A stretch of DNA of 64,000 nt from UBA6168 sp965222975 (GCA_965222975.1 CBDCVJ010000054.1:62001-126000); one strand, 5' to 3'. Shown: positions 15,970 to 25,740, numbered from the stretch's first letter. Notes: generated from the letters alone by a model not told the origin. A program made the numbers and translations.

Positions 15970-17019
15970 ATGGAAAAAGTAAAAGTAGCAATCAACGGAT
16001 ACGGTGTCATCGGCAAACGGGTTGCCGATGCCGTCATGCTCCAACCTGACATGGATTTAATCGGCGTCAGCGATGTGGCAGCCGACTGGCGAATCAAGGT
16101 CGCCAACATCAAGGAAATCCCAGTCTATGCATTTGGTTACGAGGCAGCCGACAACATGAAACAGGCAGGAATCGAGGTGTCGGGAATCTTGGATGACCTT
16201 TTGAAGCAATCGGACGTAGTGGTAGATTGTGCGCCCAAAAAATTTGGGGCGCAAAACGCTGAGCGCTACCAGAGGGCAGGCGTGAAATTCATTGTGCAAG
16301 GCGGCGAAAAACACCAAACCACAGGCCATTCCTTCGTAGCGGAATCCAACTACGATTCTGCGCTTGGCAGGGAATCCACCCGGGTCGTCTCCTGCAACAC
16401 CACGTCTATTGTTCGCACCTTGTCTGCGCTGAAAAGGGCAGGGTTGCTGAAAAGTGCGAGGGGTACACTCCTGCGCCGGGCCACCGACCCCTGGGAGAGC
16501 CACCTCAACGGCATCATGAACACCCTCGTGCCGGAAAAGGAAATCCCCAGCCATCAGGGGCCTGACGCCAAAAGCGTTGACCCGGAACTGGACGTGGTCA
16601 CCGCTGCCGTGAAAGTGCCGCAGACCCTCAGCCACCTGCATTATTGGAACGTCCGCTTGACCCGGACTGCCACCAAGGAGGAAGTGCTGGCGGCATTTCG
16701 GACTTCTTCCCGCATTGCCTTTATCCGGTACGAAGACGGCCTCTCGGCCAACAATGCCGTGAAGGAACTGATGCTCGACCTGGGCAGGCCGCACGGCGAT
16801 ATGTACGAAGTGGCCATCTGGGAAGACATGCTGAAAGTGGAGGGCGATGAGCTTTTCTACGCCTACTTGGTGGACAACCAGGCCATCGTCATCCCCGAAA
16901 CGATTGACGCCATCCGTGCTTTGACGGAGGCCAACACGAAAGCGGAAAACTCGATTGCAACGACAAACAAGGTACTTTTTATCAATGGTGAATTTTTGTC
17001 ACAGCCCTATTTGGTGTGA
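15970..17019 (+). CDS. Type II (archaeal-type) glyceraldehyde-3-phosphate dehydrogenase
   Basis: The 349-residue protein starts with a Rossmann motif (VAINGYGVIGKRVADAV) and has the catalytic Cys in VVSCNTTSIVRTL near residue 141. The sequence pattern (HHxxx spacing, LRRATDPWES, KVPQTLSHLHYWNV) is that of the archaeal type II GAPDH, not the usual bacterial GapA. The enzyme oxidises glyceraldehyde 3-phosphate with NAD(P)+ and phosphate. Its presence suggests a transferred metabolic module acting in parallel with normal glycolysis. It heads a long same-strand gene series that includes class I FBP aldolase, a phosphorylase and PPK2. Confidence 0.9.
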   Translation: MEKVKVAINGYGVIGKRVADAVMLQPDMDLIGVSDVAADWRIKVANIKEIPVYAFGYEAADNMKQAGIEVSGILDDLLKQSDVVVDCAPKKFGAQNAERYQRAGVKFIVQGGEKHQTTGHSFVAESNYDSALGRESTRVVSCNTTSIVRTLSALKRAGLLKSARGTLLRRATDPWESHLNGIMNTLVPEKEIPSHQGPDAKSVDPELDVVTAAVKVPQTLSHLHYWNVRLTRTATKEEVLAAFRTSSRIAFIRYEDGLSANNAVKELMLDLGRPHGDMYEVAIWEDMLKVEGDELFYAYLVDNQAIVIPETIDAIRALTEANTKAENSIATTNKVLFINGEFLSQPYLV

Positions 17020-17075
17020 TTAAAAATACCACTTGAATAGCTGACGGCTCATGGCCAATCAAACTTGGTTTTTAA

Positions 17076-17519
17076 ATGGAATTAGTTACTGCTTCCGAAA
17101 CAAAATTGCATCGGCAAGGGAACGTGGATTCAACGGTTCTCGTGCAATCCGTCATTCGGGTCATGTTACTGGAATGGCAATCGGAAGTATTTTTCTTGAA
17201 AAAGAAAGCCATTGCCATTATCCAGTTCATGGGTTTGGGCTACGTGTCCGAAAAGTGCCTTGGCCATAAAAAAGCCCATTTCAAAAGAGAACTATTGGAA
17301 TTTGTGGAAGAAGCATTTCCATTATTTCAAAAGAAAATTGAGAAGCAATTGGATAGGTGGTCGGCGGTCCTGATTTCAGAGGGAAATCCACTTGAGGTCG
17401 AGTTAGAGGAAATCCAGGCCATGCAACAGGAATGGCACGGGCTGAAACAAAAGTTCCGACAAGTGGAGATGCGGATAATGCAGGGGTTGTTCCAGCATTA
17501 CCCAATAAAAATAATTTAA
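17076..17519 (+). CDS. Unrecognised soluble protein (147 aa)
   Basis: The frame starts at ATG 17076. The protein has a hydrophobic central patch and a long charged helical C-terminal half (about residues 75-140) rich in Glu, Lys and Gln. No signal peptide or membrane helix is clear. It is 28 bases upstream of the ATP-cone gene, so it is probably cotranscribed. I do not recognise the family. Confidence 0.5.
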   Translation: MELVTASETKLHRQGNVDSTVLVQSVIRVMLLEWQSEVFFLKKKAIAIIQFMGLGYVSEKCLGHKKAHFKRELLEFVEEAFPLFQKKIEKQLDRWSAVLISEGNPLEVELEEIQAMQQEWHGLKQKFRQVEMRIMQGLFQHYPIKII

Positions 17520-17547
17520 AACAATCAACTTCAACCGAAGGGTTCGT

Positions 17548-18399
17548 ATGAGTAAAAATATCATCATCACTAAAGCCTCTGGCGAGCAGGCGGTTTACGA
17601 CCCCAAAAAGCTCCGCCGTTCACTGCGCCGTGCCGGGGCAGGGGAGGAGGTGGTGGATAGCATTGCAAAAGAAATAGGGCGCATGCTCTATACCGGGATA
17701 ACCACGAAGGAAATATACCGACGAGCATTTTCCATGCTCAGGAGGGCCTCGGCCCACTTAGCTGCCAAATATAAGTTGAAGAAAGCTCTTCAAGAGCTGG
17801 GGCCTTCCGGTTATCCCTTTGAAAAATATGTGGGTGAAATATTGAAGCACGAAGGCTATCAAACAAAGGTCGGTCAAATCGTGCAGGGGCATTGCGTGCA
17901 GCACGAGGTGGATGTCATTGCCTCTAAGGACGACCAGCATTTCATGATTGAATGCAAATTCCACAGCGACCAGGTGCGGAAGTGCGATGTCAAAATCCCC
18001 CTGTACATCCACTCCCGCTTCCTGGACGTGGAAAAAGCCTGGCAGCAGCGGCCCGGCCACGGCCATAAATTCCACCAGGGATGGGTGGTGACCAATACCC
18101 GCTTCACCACCGATGCCATCCAATATGGCACTTGTGCAGGACTGAACCTCGTCTCCTGGGATTTTCCGAAAAAAGGCAGCCTGCGGGAGCGTATTGACGG
18201 CTCCGGCCTGCACCCCATTACCTGCCTGACCACTTTGACCAAAAAGGAAAAACAACTGCTGCTCGACAAGGGCATCGTGCTGTGCCAGGAGCTTTGCCAA
18301 AATGAGCAGTTGTTGAAAGAAATTGGCGTACAGCCAACACGGGAAAATAAAGTGATGGAGGAAGCGAGGCTTATTTGCGAAACAAAAATCAAATCGTGA
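17548..18399 (+). CDS. ATP-cone domain fused to Mrr-type PD-(D/E)xK nuclease domain
   Basis: Residues 3-90 are an ATP-cone, with the motif of a basic turn (YDPKKLRRSLRRAG) known from ribonucleotide reductase regulators. Residues 100-215 are a restriction-endonuclease-like Mrr domain, with the catalytic pattern EVDVIA then IECKF at about 132-151. ATP or dATP binding to the cone would be expected to control the nuclease. The stop codon overlaps the start of the following beta-CASP nuclease (TGATG), so the two proteins are translationally coupled. The nucleic acid substrate is unknown. Confidence 0.85.
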   Translation: MSKNIIITKASGEQAVYDPKKLRRSLRRAGAGEEVVDSIAKEIGRMLYTGITTKEIYRRAFSMLRRASAHLAAKYKLKKALQELGPSGYPFEKYVGEILKHEGYQTKVGQIVQGHCVQHEVDVIASKDDQHFMIECKFHSDQVRKCDVKIPLYIHSRFLDVEKAWQQRPGHGHKFHQGWVVTNTRFTTDAIQYGTCAGLNLVSWDFPKKGSLRERIDGSGLHPITCLTTLTKKEKQLLLDKGIVLCQELCQNEQLLKEIGVQPTRENKVMEEARLICETKIKS

Positions 18400-19811
18400 T
18401 GAAACAAAATATTCAAATCCATTTTCTCGGCGCTGCCGGTACCGTGACCGGTTCCAAATACCTCATCGAGGTTTTGGATAAAAAAATCATGGTGGACTGC
18501 GGCCTGTTCCAGGGTTTGAAAAAACTGCGGAACCTGAACTGGGATTACCTGCCGGTTGATGTGGCCGACGTAGATGCTGTTTTGCTCACCCATGCCCACC
18601 TCGACCATACGGGCTACTTGCCAAGGTTGGTCAAATCCGGTTTCAAAGGGAAAATATACGGTACTGCCCCCACGCTCGACATCGCAGAAATCATCCTGCG
18701 GGACAGTGCAAAAATACAGGAGGAGGAAGCGGCACAAGCCAACGAAAAAGGGTACTCAAAGCACAGCCCTGCCAAACCATTGTACGACTTGAAAGATGTG
18801 GACAGGACACTCTTGCGTTTTGAAGAAGTGCCGCTCGACCAATGGTTGCCGCTCTTCGACGGCATCAAAGTCAGGTATCAATACAACGGCCATATCCTCG
18901 GCGCTACTTTCATCGAAATAGATGCCGCCGGAAAGCGGTTGGTCTTTTCCGGCGACATCGGGCGGGAGGAGGACTATTTACTTTTCCCACCCAAAAAGCC
19001 CGAACAGGCTGACCTCCTGTTCATAGAAAGCACCTACGGCGACCGCCTCCACCCGGGGGGGAATATCGAGGAGGAATTGCTGCAAATCATCCAGCAAACA
19101 TACCAGGAGGGCGGGACGCTCATCATCCCCAGTTTCGCCGTGGAGCGCACCCAAACGCTGATGTACCTGCTTTGGCAACTGCGGGAAAAAGGGCTGATGC
19201 CCAAGATGTCCGTGTACATGGACAGCCCGATGGGGGCGAACGTACTGCACGTCTTTCACCGCTCTGCCGCCTGGCACAAGCTCCCAAAAGAAGATTGTGA
19301 TAAAATGTGCGATTACATCCAGACGGTTTCCAGTTTCCGGGAAACATGGGAGGTCATTGACAATAAAAGCCCCAAAATCGTCATCGCTGGCAGCGGGATG
19401 GTGACCGGAGGGCGGGTGCTTACCTACCTCACCAAATACCTCGAAAAGCCGCAGACACGGGTGCTGCTTGCCGGTTACCAGGCGGAAGGCACGCGTGGCA
19501 GGCAATTGCAGGAAGGGGCGCACGAGGTAAAGATTTACGGAAAATACTACCCCGTGAAAGCAAAAATCATCATGCTGCAAGGGCTGTCCGCCCACGCCGA
19601 CCAGCGGGAATTATTGGACTGGTTGGGCGGAATAAAGAACATGCCTGAAAAAGTTTTCATCGTACATGGCGAAGCCCATCCAGCGGATGTGCTTCGGGTG
19701 AAAATCAGGGACGAGTACGGCTGGGAATGTGAAGTGCCGGAGTTGTATGCGATTGAGACAATTGAACTACAAGAACAAAAAATCCTATCCAATGAAACTT
19801 CGAAAATATAG
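18399..19811 (+). CDS. MBL-fold/beta-CASP RNA-processing-type metallo-hydrolase
   Basis: ATG 18399 overlaps the previous stop by one base and is preferred over the upstream ATG at 18375. The metallo-beta-lactamase motifs include THAHLDHTG, HILGAT, SGDIGR, a beta-CASP insert with SGMVTGGR, and GLSAHADQ. This is the architecture of CPSF73-like and RNase J-like nucleases and of the bacterial YsH1-type group (about 455-470 residues, as here). It should act as an RNase, possibly with the ATP-cone protein. The 3' end overlaps the next gene by 20 bases. Confidence 0.9.
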   Translation: MKQNIQIHFLGAAGTVTGSKYLIEVLDKKIMVDCGLFQGLKKLRNLNWDYLPVDVADVDAVLLTHAHLDHTGYLPRLVKSGFKGKIYGTAPTLDIAEIILRDSAKIQEEEAAQANEKGYSKHSPAKPLYDLKDVDRTLLRFEEVPLDQWLPLFDGIKVRYQYNGHILGATFIEIDAAGKRLVFSGDIGREEDYLLFPPKKPEQADLLFIESTYGDRLHPGGNIEEELLQIIQQTYQEGGTLIIPSFAVERTQTLMYLLWQLREKGLMPKMSVYMDSPMGANVLHVFHRSAAWHKLPKEDCDKMCDYIQTVSSFRETWEVIDNKSPKIVIAGSGMVTGGRVLTYLTKYLEKPQTRVLLAGYQAEGTRGRQLQEGAHEVKIYGKYYPVKAKIIMLQGLSAHADQRELLDWLGGIKNMPEKVFIVHGEAHPADVLRVKIRDEYGWECEVPELYAIETIELQEQKILSNETSKI

Positions 19812-20565
19812 GATACCACTGCTATGGAGTTGCTTGATACTGGTTGTGACCATCTTTCCTATGAGAGCTGCTTTTGCCCAAACCGCCAAAGACCTCGTCG
19901 AAAAAGCCGACCAAAAACGCATGGGCAACACCAGCGAGAGCACCATTTCCCTCACCGTCATCCGACCAAACTGGCAGCGGGAGATGAACCTCAAGGTTTG
20001 GTCGAAGGACAACCAGTACCTGCTCATCCTCATCACCGACCCGGCCCGTGACAAAGGCACCACTTTTTTGAAAAGGGGCAAGGAATTCTGGAACTGGATA
20101 CCCCGCATCGAGCGCAACGTGAAGCTGCCGCCTTCGGCCATGGCGCAGGCCTGGATGGGCTCGGATTTCAGCAACGACGATTTGGTGAAAATGTCCTCGA
20201 TGGTGGAAGACTACGACCACAAATTACTTGGTGAAGAGCAAATGGACGGACGGGAAACCTATAAAATCGAAATGATGCCGAAAGAGGAGTCCGCCGTGGT
20301 ATGGGGCAAAATCATCACCTGGGTTGACAAAGCGGAATCCCTCTTTTTGAAAACCGAATACTACGACGAGGACGGCGAATTAATCAACACGGTTTTTGGC
20401 AAAGACATCAAAACAATGGGCGGGCGGACGGTCACATCGAGATTGGAAATCCAGCCTGCTGACGACCCCGAAAACAAAACCGTTTTGGTGTACAGGGACA
20501 TGAAATTCGACGAGCCGATGGCCGACAGTTTCTTTTCCCTGCAAAACATGAAAAGAGTCAAGTGA
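19792..20565 (+). CDS. Outer membrane lipoprotein-sorting protein (LolA-like)
   Basis: ATG 19792 gives a signal peptide (ending about PMRAAFAQ). The mature part carries the pattern of the LolA_like family: WSKDNQYLLILITDP, then GTTFLKRGKEFWNWIP and LPPSAMAQAWMGSDF. This family usually precedes FtsX-type permeases and an ABC ATPase, as it does here. It is expected to carry a lipoprotein or lipid across the periplasm for the adjacent LolCDE-like transporter. It overlaps the previous gene. Confidence 0.9.
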   Translation: MKLRKYRIPLLWSCLILVVTIFPMRAAFAQTAKDLVEKADQKRMGNTSESTISLTVIRPNWQREMNLKVWSKDNQYLLILITDPARDKGTTFLKRGKEFWNWIPRIERNVKLPPSAMAQAWMGSDFSNDDLVKMSSMVEDYDHKLLGEEQMDGRETYKIEMMPKEESAVVWGKIITWVDKAESLFLKTEYYDEDGELINTVFGKDIKTMGGRTVTSRLEIQPADDPENKTVLVYRDMKFDEPMADSFFSLQNMKRVK

Positions 20566-20566
20566 T

Positions 20567-21778
20567 ATGATACCACTACTGGCATGGCGGAATCTTTGGC
20601 GCAACCGGCGGCGCACCATCATCACGGTGGCGTCTGTCCTGTTTGCTATTGTATTTGCCAATACGATGGACGCACTGCTGGTGGGGGTAAACAAACAAAT
20701 GACCGACAGTATGGTGGGCATTTACAGCGGGAACATGCAAGTGCAACAGAAGGATTTCTGGGAGGAAAAATCCCTGCACAACACGTTTGTGCCTCCGGCA
20801 AAGCTGGTCAGTATGCTGGACAGCTTGCCCGGCGTGAAGGGCTACACCCAACGCCTCGAATCTGTTGCCTTGGCTTCTGCCGAAAACCTGACCCGTGGGG
20901 TGCTGGTCGTCGGCATTCAAACGGAGAAAGAAAAGAGCGTTACGCACCTCGATGGTAAAATCCAATCGGGCACGTATTTCCACGGCAACCCCGGTGACGC
21001 CATCATCGGCAAAGGGCTGGCGGAATACCTCGACATCCAGCCGGGCGATACGCTTGTCATGCTGGGCGAAGGCTATCACGGGGCGAGTGCGGCTGGGAAA
21101 TACCATATCTGTGGCACCATCCGCATGGGGTCGCCGGATTTGGACAACAACCTCGTGTTCCTCTCGCTGGCAGATGCACAATTGTTTTTCGCCGCTTACG
21201 ACCGGGTGACGTCCGTTCCGGTATTTCTAAAAGACAAAACACAGCAGGAAAGCCTGACCACTCAATTGAAAATCATTCTGCCGGAAGGTTTCACTATTCA
21301 GCCCTGGCAAAAAATGATGCCGATGGTCACCCAGTCGCTCGGTTTGGTAGATGCCATGCGCATCATCGTGCTGGTCATGCTGTACGTGCTGATAAGCTTT
21401 GGCATACTCGGTACCATCATTATGATGACCAATGAGCGGCTGCGGGAATTCAAAGTCTTGCTGGCCGTCGGGATGCAGAAAGGAAAAATGGCCGGGATGC
21501 TGCTCATGGAGTCGGTGCTGATTGCCATCATGGGTGCGGTACTGGGCTTTCTGGCAAGCTACCCCGTGGTGTCGTACATGAAAGAGCACCCCATCACGTT
21601 CAAGGGCCGGGCGGCAGCGGGCTGGGAGTCGTTCGGCATTGACCCGGTGATGCCAACGGTGGTGGATGTGGACATTTTCATCCTGCACACCCTGATTATA
21701 CTGGTGATTGCCATTGTGCTTTCATTGTACGCATTGAACAAAATCCGTCACTTAGAGGTGGTGACCTCAAAAAGATAA
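20567..21778 (+). CDS. ABC transporter permease, FtsX/LolE-like
   Basis: A 403-residue membrane protein with the FtsX/MacB layout. An N-terminal membrane helix (WRNLWRNRRRTIITVASVLF) precedes a large periplasmic domain (about residues 45-265), followed by three C-terminal helices, including LISFGILGTIIMMTNERLREFKVL. It pairs with the permease encoded directly downstream (6-base gap) and the ATPase after it. Such transporters use ATP to drive conformational change in the periplasm, for example lipoprotein release from the inner membrane. Confidence 0.9.
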   Translation: MIPLLAWRNLWRNRRRTIITVASVLFAIVFANTMDALLVGVNKQMTDSMVGIYSGNMQVQQKDFWEEKSLHNTFVPPAKLVSMLDSLPGVKGYTQRLESVALASAENLTRGVLVVGIQTEKEKSVTHLDGKIQSGTYFHGNPGDAIIGKGLAEYLDIQPGDTLVMLGEGYHGASAAGKYHICGTIRMGSPDLDNNLVFLSLADAQLFFAAYDRVTSVPVFLKDKTQQESLTTQLKIILPEGFTIQPWQKMMPMVTQSLGLVDAMRIIVLVMLYVLISFGILGTIIMMTNERLREFKVLLAVGMQKGKMAGMLLMESVLIAIMGAVLGFLASYPVVSYMKEHPITFKGRAAAGWESFGIDPVMPTVVDVDIFILHTLIILVIAIVLSLYALNKIRHLEVVTSKR

Positions 21779-21784
21779 ACAACC

Positions 21785-23014
21785 ATGATGATGCTGATAA
21801 AAATAGCCTGGCGCAATATCTGGCGAAACCCGACCCGGAGCCTCGTGGTCATCTTTTCGCTGGTCATTGGCATTTGGGCGACGGTCTTCATCCTGGCAGT
21901 ATCGGACAGCCTCCACGCCGAGTCGCTGAAAGAAGGCATCGAATACAAATACGGGCACCTGCAAATCCACAGCACGGCTTATAAAAAGCGGCAGGAATTG
22001 GGCAACACCATCCCCGGGGCATTGGAAATACTGGAGGAAATCCAAAAAGACCCGGAGGTGAAAGCGGCGACGGGCAGGGTGCTGACGGCAGGCATGATAG
22101 CCTCGGCAGGCTATTCTTCCAATATCGAAATCAGGGCGGTGATGCCGGACGAGGAAGAAAAAACCACCCTGCTGAAAACCCGGCTGACAGGTGGTGAATA
22201 CCTTGATATTGACAAACGCAACCCGGTTGTCATCGGTGAAAAACTGGCTGAAAAACTGAAAGTGGGCATTGGGAAAAAGGTAGTCCTCACTTTTGAAAGC
22301 CCCTCTGCCGACCTTGTTTCCACCACTTTTCGGGTGGCTGGCACCTTCACGGCAACGCAGGTGCGGGAAGAAGAAACGATGGTTTTTGTCCGCCTCGATG
22401 ATTTGACGAGGTTGGCAGATATGTCCGGCCAAGCCAATGAAATAGTGGCAAAACTGCACGACCCCGGCAAGCTGGACGCCTACATCGCCGGGCTGAAAAA
22501 CCGCTTGGCAAATACGGACTTGGCAATAGAAAATTGGCAGCAGGCCGCCCCCGACATGGCGATGGTCTCCGACATGATTTACCAAATGGACATCATCGTG
22601 ACCACCATCGTGATCATTGTGCTGGCATTCGGCATCGTCAACACCATGCTCATGGTGGTGCTGGAACGATTTAAGGAACTGGGCATCCTGATGGCCGTGG
22701 GCATGAACAAGCTGCGGGTCTTTTCCATGATACTTTTTGAAACCATTTTCCTGTCGCTGGCAGGTGGTGCGGGGGGCATGTTGCTGGGTTTTTTGACCAT
22801 AAAACTGGCGTACCAAACGGGCATCAATCTCAGCCTATTTTCGGAGGGGCTGTCGGGCTGGGGGTTTCAGGAGGTCGTGCATCCCGAACTGGGATTCCGG
22901 GTGTACGGCATCATCACCGTAGCGGTCATCCTCACGGCGGTGCTGGCATCATTTTACCCGGCGCTGCGGGCTTTATCGCTCAATCCGTCGGAAGCCATCC
23001 GCAAGGAGATTTAA
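21785..23014 (+). CDS. ABC transporter permease, FtsX/LolC-like
   Basis: This 409-residue permease has the same FtsX layout as its neighbour: an N-terminal helix near IAWRNIWRNPTRSLVVIF, a periplasmic domain, then three C-terminal helices ending in the LSLNPSEAIRKE motif. It is a clear paralogue of the 20567 gene, so the transporter is probably a heterodimer like LolCE. It lies 10 bases before the ATPase. Confidence 0.9.
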   Translation: MMMLIKIAWRNIWRNPTRSLVVIFSLVIGIWATVFILAVSDSLHAESLKEGIEYKYGHLQIHSTAYKKRQELGNTIPGALEILEEIQKDPEVKAATGRVLTAGMIASAGYSSNIEIRAVMPDEEEKTTLLKTRLTGGEYLDIDKRNPVVIGEKLAEKLKVGIGKKVVLTFESPSADLVSTTFRVAGTFTATQVREEETMVFVRLDDLTRLADMSGQANEIVAKLHDPGKLDAYIAGLKNRLANTDLAIENWQQAAPDMAMVSDMIYQMDIIVTTIVIIVLAFGIVNTMLMVVLERFKELGILMAVGMNKLRVFSMILFETIFLSLAGGAGGMLLGFLTIKLAYQTGINLSLFSEGLSGWGFQEVVHPELGFRVYGIITVAVILTAVLASFYPALRALSLNPSEAIRKEI

Positions 23015-23024
23015 TTTTTGAAAA

Positions 23025-23732
23025 ATGAAAGTCATCGAAACACATAACCTGTCAAAAGTTTACAACCCGGACACCGTGCCGGTTCATGCTTTGAACAGGG
23101 TGAACCTGACAATAGAGCGGGGTGAATTCACCGCCATTGTCGGCCCTTCCGGTTCCGGCAAAACGACCCTGCTCAACATCATCGGGGGTCTGGACAACGC
23201 CACCTCCGGCTCGGTCATCATTGAGGGGACGGACATTGCAAAACTGAAAGGCAGCGCCCTCATCAATTTTCGGCTTCACAACATCGGCTTCGTTTTTCAG
23301 GCCTACAACCTCATCCCGGTGCTGACGGCGAAGGAAAACGTGGAATTCATCATGCTGCTGCAAAACCGCCCGGTAGCGGAGCGGGAAGCGAGGGTCAATG
23401 AACTTTTGAAGGCGGTGGGCCTGGAAGATAAAATCGGCAAGCGCCCATCCGAACTTTCCGGTGGACAACAGCAAAGGGTAGCAGTGGCAAGGGCATTGGC
23501 GTCCAAGCCCCAGTTCGTACTGGCGGACGAACCCACCGCCAACCTCGACAGCAAATCAGCCGAAAACCTGCTGGACATCATGCTCCGGCTCAACGAGGAG
23601 GAAAATATGACCTTCATTTTTTCGACACACGATGCCAGGGTCATCCGGCGGGCAAGGCGGGTGGTGACGCTGGAGGATGGGCAGATAGTATCGGATGTTT
23701 TTCAAAAAACCAAAACGGTCAATTTATCCTAA
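23025..23732 (+). CDS. ABC transporter ATP-binding protein, LolD/MacB type
   Basis: All ABC ATPase motifs are present: Walker A GPSGSGKTT (residues 40-48), a Q-loop region FVFQAYNL, signature LSGGQQQR, Walker B FVLADEPTANLD and the H-loop STHD. Length (235) is normal. It powers the two FtsX-type permeases encoded upstream. The context with a LolA-like protein suggests lipoprotein or envelope lipid handling. Confidence 0.95.
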   Translation: MKVIETHNLSKVYNPDTVPVHALNRVNLTIERGEFTAIVGPSGSGKTTLLNIIGGLDNATSGSVIIEGTDIAKLKGSALINFRLHNIGFVFQAYNLIPVLTAKENVEFIMLLQNRPVAEREARVNELLKAVGLEDKIGKRPSELSGGQQQRVAVARALASKPQFVLADEPTANLDSKSAENLLDIMLRLNEEENMTFIFSTHDARVIRRARRVVTLEDGQIVSDVFQKTKTVNLS

Positions 23733-23770
23733 AAAACACCTTTCAATCAAAATGAACTAAATTGAAAAAG

Positions 23771-24667
23771 ATGATTTCCATAATTTCTTTAACCATCATC
23801 ATCGCCTTTCTCGGCGTCGGCGTACATGGCTACTTACATGGAGTCATGGCACCACCTTTCGACCCTCAGAAAATGACACTCAACTATGAGCGCATCGGCA
23901 ATGGCCCGAAAAAGATGGTTCTCCTGCATGGACTGACAGGCTCCTTGAAATATTGGAAAACTGGATTGGAGGAGTTGCCCGATTCCGATTCCTATTCCTT
24001 GCTGCTCATTGACCTCCTCGGTTTCGGGGATTCTCCCAAACCCAATAGCAAATACGACCTCGAAGAGCATTTGGGGGCAATAGAAAAAGTGATAAAGAAG
24101 GAGGGCTTTGATACTGGCGGGGCCATGGTCGTGGGGCATTCGCTCGGTGCCATTTTGACCATCGGACTGGTGGGGGAACACCCGGACTGGTTTCAAAGCC
24201 TGGCCGTCATTGGGCTTCCCAATTATAGCGGAAAAGAAGCCATCAAAACCAAATTTGGCAAAGCCTCGCTCTGGGATGGCGTGAGTGTGGATTCCAGGTA
24301 CAAGTTCGTTTGCTTTTTCCACCCGCTGTACATGACGGAGTGGTTTCGGCCAAAAAATATCCCGAAGGATGTTTTCAAAGACGCCGGCAAACACACCTGG
24401 GTAAGTTATTACCGCACGCTGGATAAAGTCATTATAGATACTGATTTGACGAAACTGGCTTCCCGAATCAAGGACAAGAAAATACTGCTCATACATGGCG
24501 AAAATGACGCTGCCGCACCGATTGAAAACGCGGAGGCATTGATTCCCATTTTCACCAACGCAAAATTTGAAAGGCTGCCGGATGCCGACCACCATGTGTA
24601 TTTGGCAGACTCAGCGAAGGTCTGGGCTTTGATTGATGAATTTGAAAAAGTAAATCAAAAAATATGA
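23771..24667 (+). CDS. Alpha/beta hydrolase with N-terminal membrane or signal segment
   Basis: ATG 23771 is preferred; an in-frame TTG lies 9 bases earlier. A hydrophobic N-terminal stretch (residues 1-20) anchors or exports the protein. The alpha/beta-hydrolase fold shows the oxyanion region LLHGLTGS, nucleophile motif GHSLG, an acid in HGENDAAAP and the catalytic His in DADHHVY. The substrate is unknown; esters or lipids are likely given the adjacent envelope transporter. The stop overlaps the aldolase start (ATGA). Confidence 0.85.
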   Translation: MISIISLTIIIAFLGVGVHGYLHGVMAPPFDPQKMTLNYERIGNGPKKMVLLHGLTGSLKYWKTGLEELPDSDSYSLLLIDLLGFGDSPKPNSKYDLEEHLGAIEKVIKKEGFDTGGAMVVGHSLGAILTIGLVGEHPDWFQSLAVIGLPNYSGKEAIKTKFGKASLWDGVSVDSRYKFVCFFHPLYMTEWFRPKNIPKDVFKDAGKHTWVSYYRTLDKVIIDTDLTKLASRIKDKKILLIHGENDAAAPIENAEALIPIFTNAKFERLPDADHHVYLADSAKVWALIDEFEKVNQKI

Positions 24668-25725
24668 AGAACACTCAAAAAATAACCGACCTTCTCGGCA
24701 CAGAAGCTAAATGGCTGCTCGGGCATGAATGCACATTGATTCCAAAAGAATCATTAGAATATCCTGCCCCCGATTTTTTGGAAAGAGTATTTGTCAACAG
24801 CAACCGCAGCCCACAGGTGCTCCGCAGCTTGGCGCAGCTTTTTGGACACGGCAACCTGGGAGGGACAGGCTACCTCAGCATCCTGCCCGTTGACCAGGGG
24901 ATTGAGCATACCGCCGCCTTTTCCTTTTATAAAAACCCGGAATATTTCAAGCCCGAAAACATTGTCCGTCTGGCCATCGAAGCAGGTTGCAACGGCGTGG
25001 CTTCTACATTCGGGGTACTTGCGCTCAATGCCCGCAAGTACGCCCACAAAATCCCTTTTATTGTAAAAATCAACCACAATGAACTGCTGACTTACCCCAA
25101 CAAATACGACCAAATACTTTTCGGCAATGTCCGGGAAGCATGGAATCTGGGTGCGGTTGCGGTCGGGGCCACCATTTATTTCGGGTCGAAAGAGAGCAAC
25201 CGCCAATTGCAGGAGATTGCCGAAGCATTCGCCCAAGCGCACGAACTCGGCATGGCCACCATCCTCTGGTGCTACACCCGCAATGAAGCGTTTAAAACCG
25301 AATTGCAGGATTACCACGCCGCTGCCGATTTGACCGGGCAGGCGAACCACTTGGGCGTGACCATTCAGGCTGATATTATCAAGCAAAAATTACCAGATAC
25401 GAACTACGGCTTTCGGGATATCCGGTTCGGAAAGTCCAGCAAGGAAATGTACGAAGCCCTATCCACTGACCACCCGGTTGACCTCTGCCGCTTGCAGGTG
25501 GCCAATTGCTATATGGGGCAGATTGGGCTGATAAATTCCGGCGGCGGCTCGAAGGGCGGTTCTGATTTGGCGGAAGCCGTGAGGACTGCCGTCATCAACA
25601 AACGGGCAGGGGGCATGGGCCTCATCCTCGGCAGGAAGGGGTTTCAACGGCCGATGAAGGAAGGGGTGGAAATCATCAATAGCGTCCAGCAAGTATATCT
25701 GGAAAAGGAAATCACCATTGCCTGA
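24664..25725 (+). CDS. Class I fructose-bisphosphate aldolase (FbaB/DhnA type)
   Basis: The 353-residue protein carries family features of the archaeal/bacterial class I aldolase: LSILPVDQGIEHTA near residue 77, the segment FIVKINHNELLTYP, and GGRKGF-like phosphate binding at LILGRKGFQRP near the end. It forms a Schiff base with fructose 1,6-bisphosphate and cleaves it to DHAP and GAP (or the reverse). With the archaeal-type GAPDH upstream it would connect sugar phosphates to lower glycolysis. It overlaps the hydrolase gene and is 15 bases before the phosphorylase. Confidence 0.9.
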   Translation: MKNTQKITDLLGTEAKWLLGHECTLIPKESLEYPAPDFLERVFVNSNRSPQVLRSLAQLFGHGNLGGTGYLSILPVDQGIEHTAAFSFYKNPEYFKPENIVRLAIEAGCNGVASTFGVLALNARKYAHKIPFIVKINHNELLTYPNKYDQILFGNVREAWNLGAVAVGATIYFGSKESNRQLQEIAEAFAQAHELGMATILWCYTRNEAFKTELQDYHAAADLTGQANHLGVTIQADIIKQKLPDTNYGFRDIRFGKSSKEMYEALSTDHPVDLCRLQVANCYMGQIGLINSGGGSKGGSDLAEAVRTAVINKRAGGMGLILGRKGFQRPMKEGVEIINSVQQVYLEKEITIA

Positions 25726-25740
25726 TTGCAAAAAAAGAAA

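Noticed and set aside
17051..17269. 72-residue + strand ORF upstream of 17076
   Set aside because: It overlaps the longer 147-residue frame and has no family or better context.
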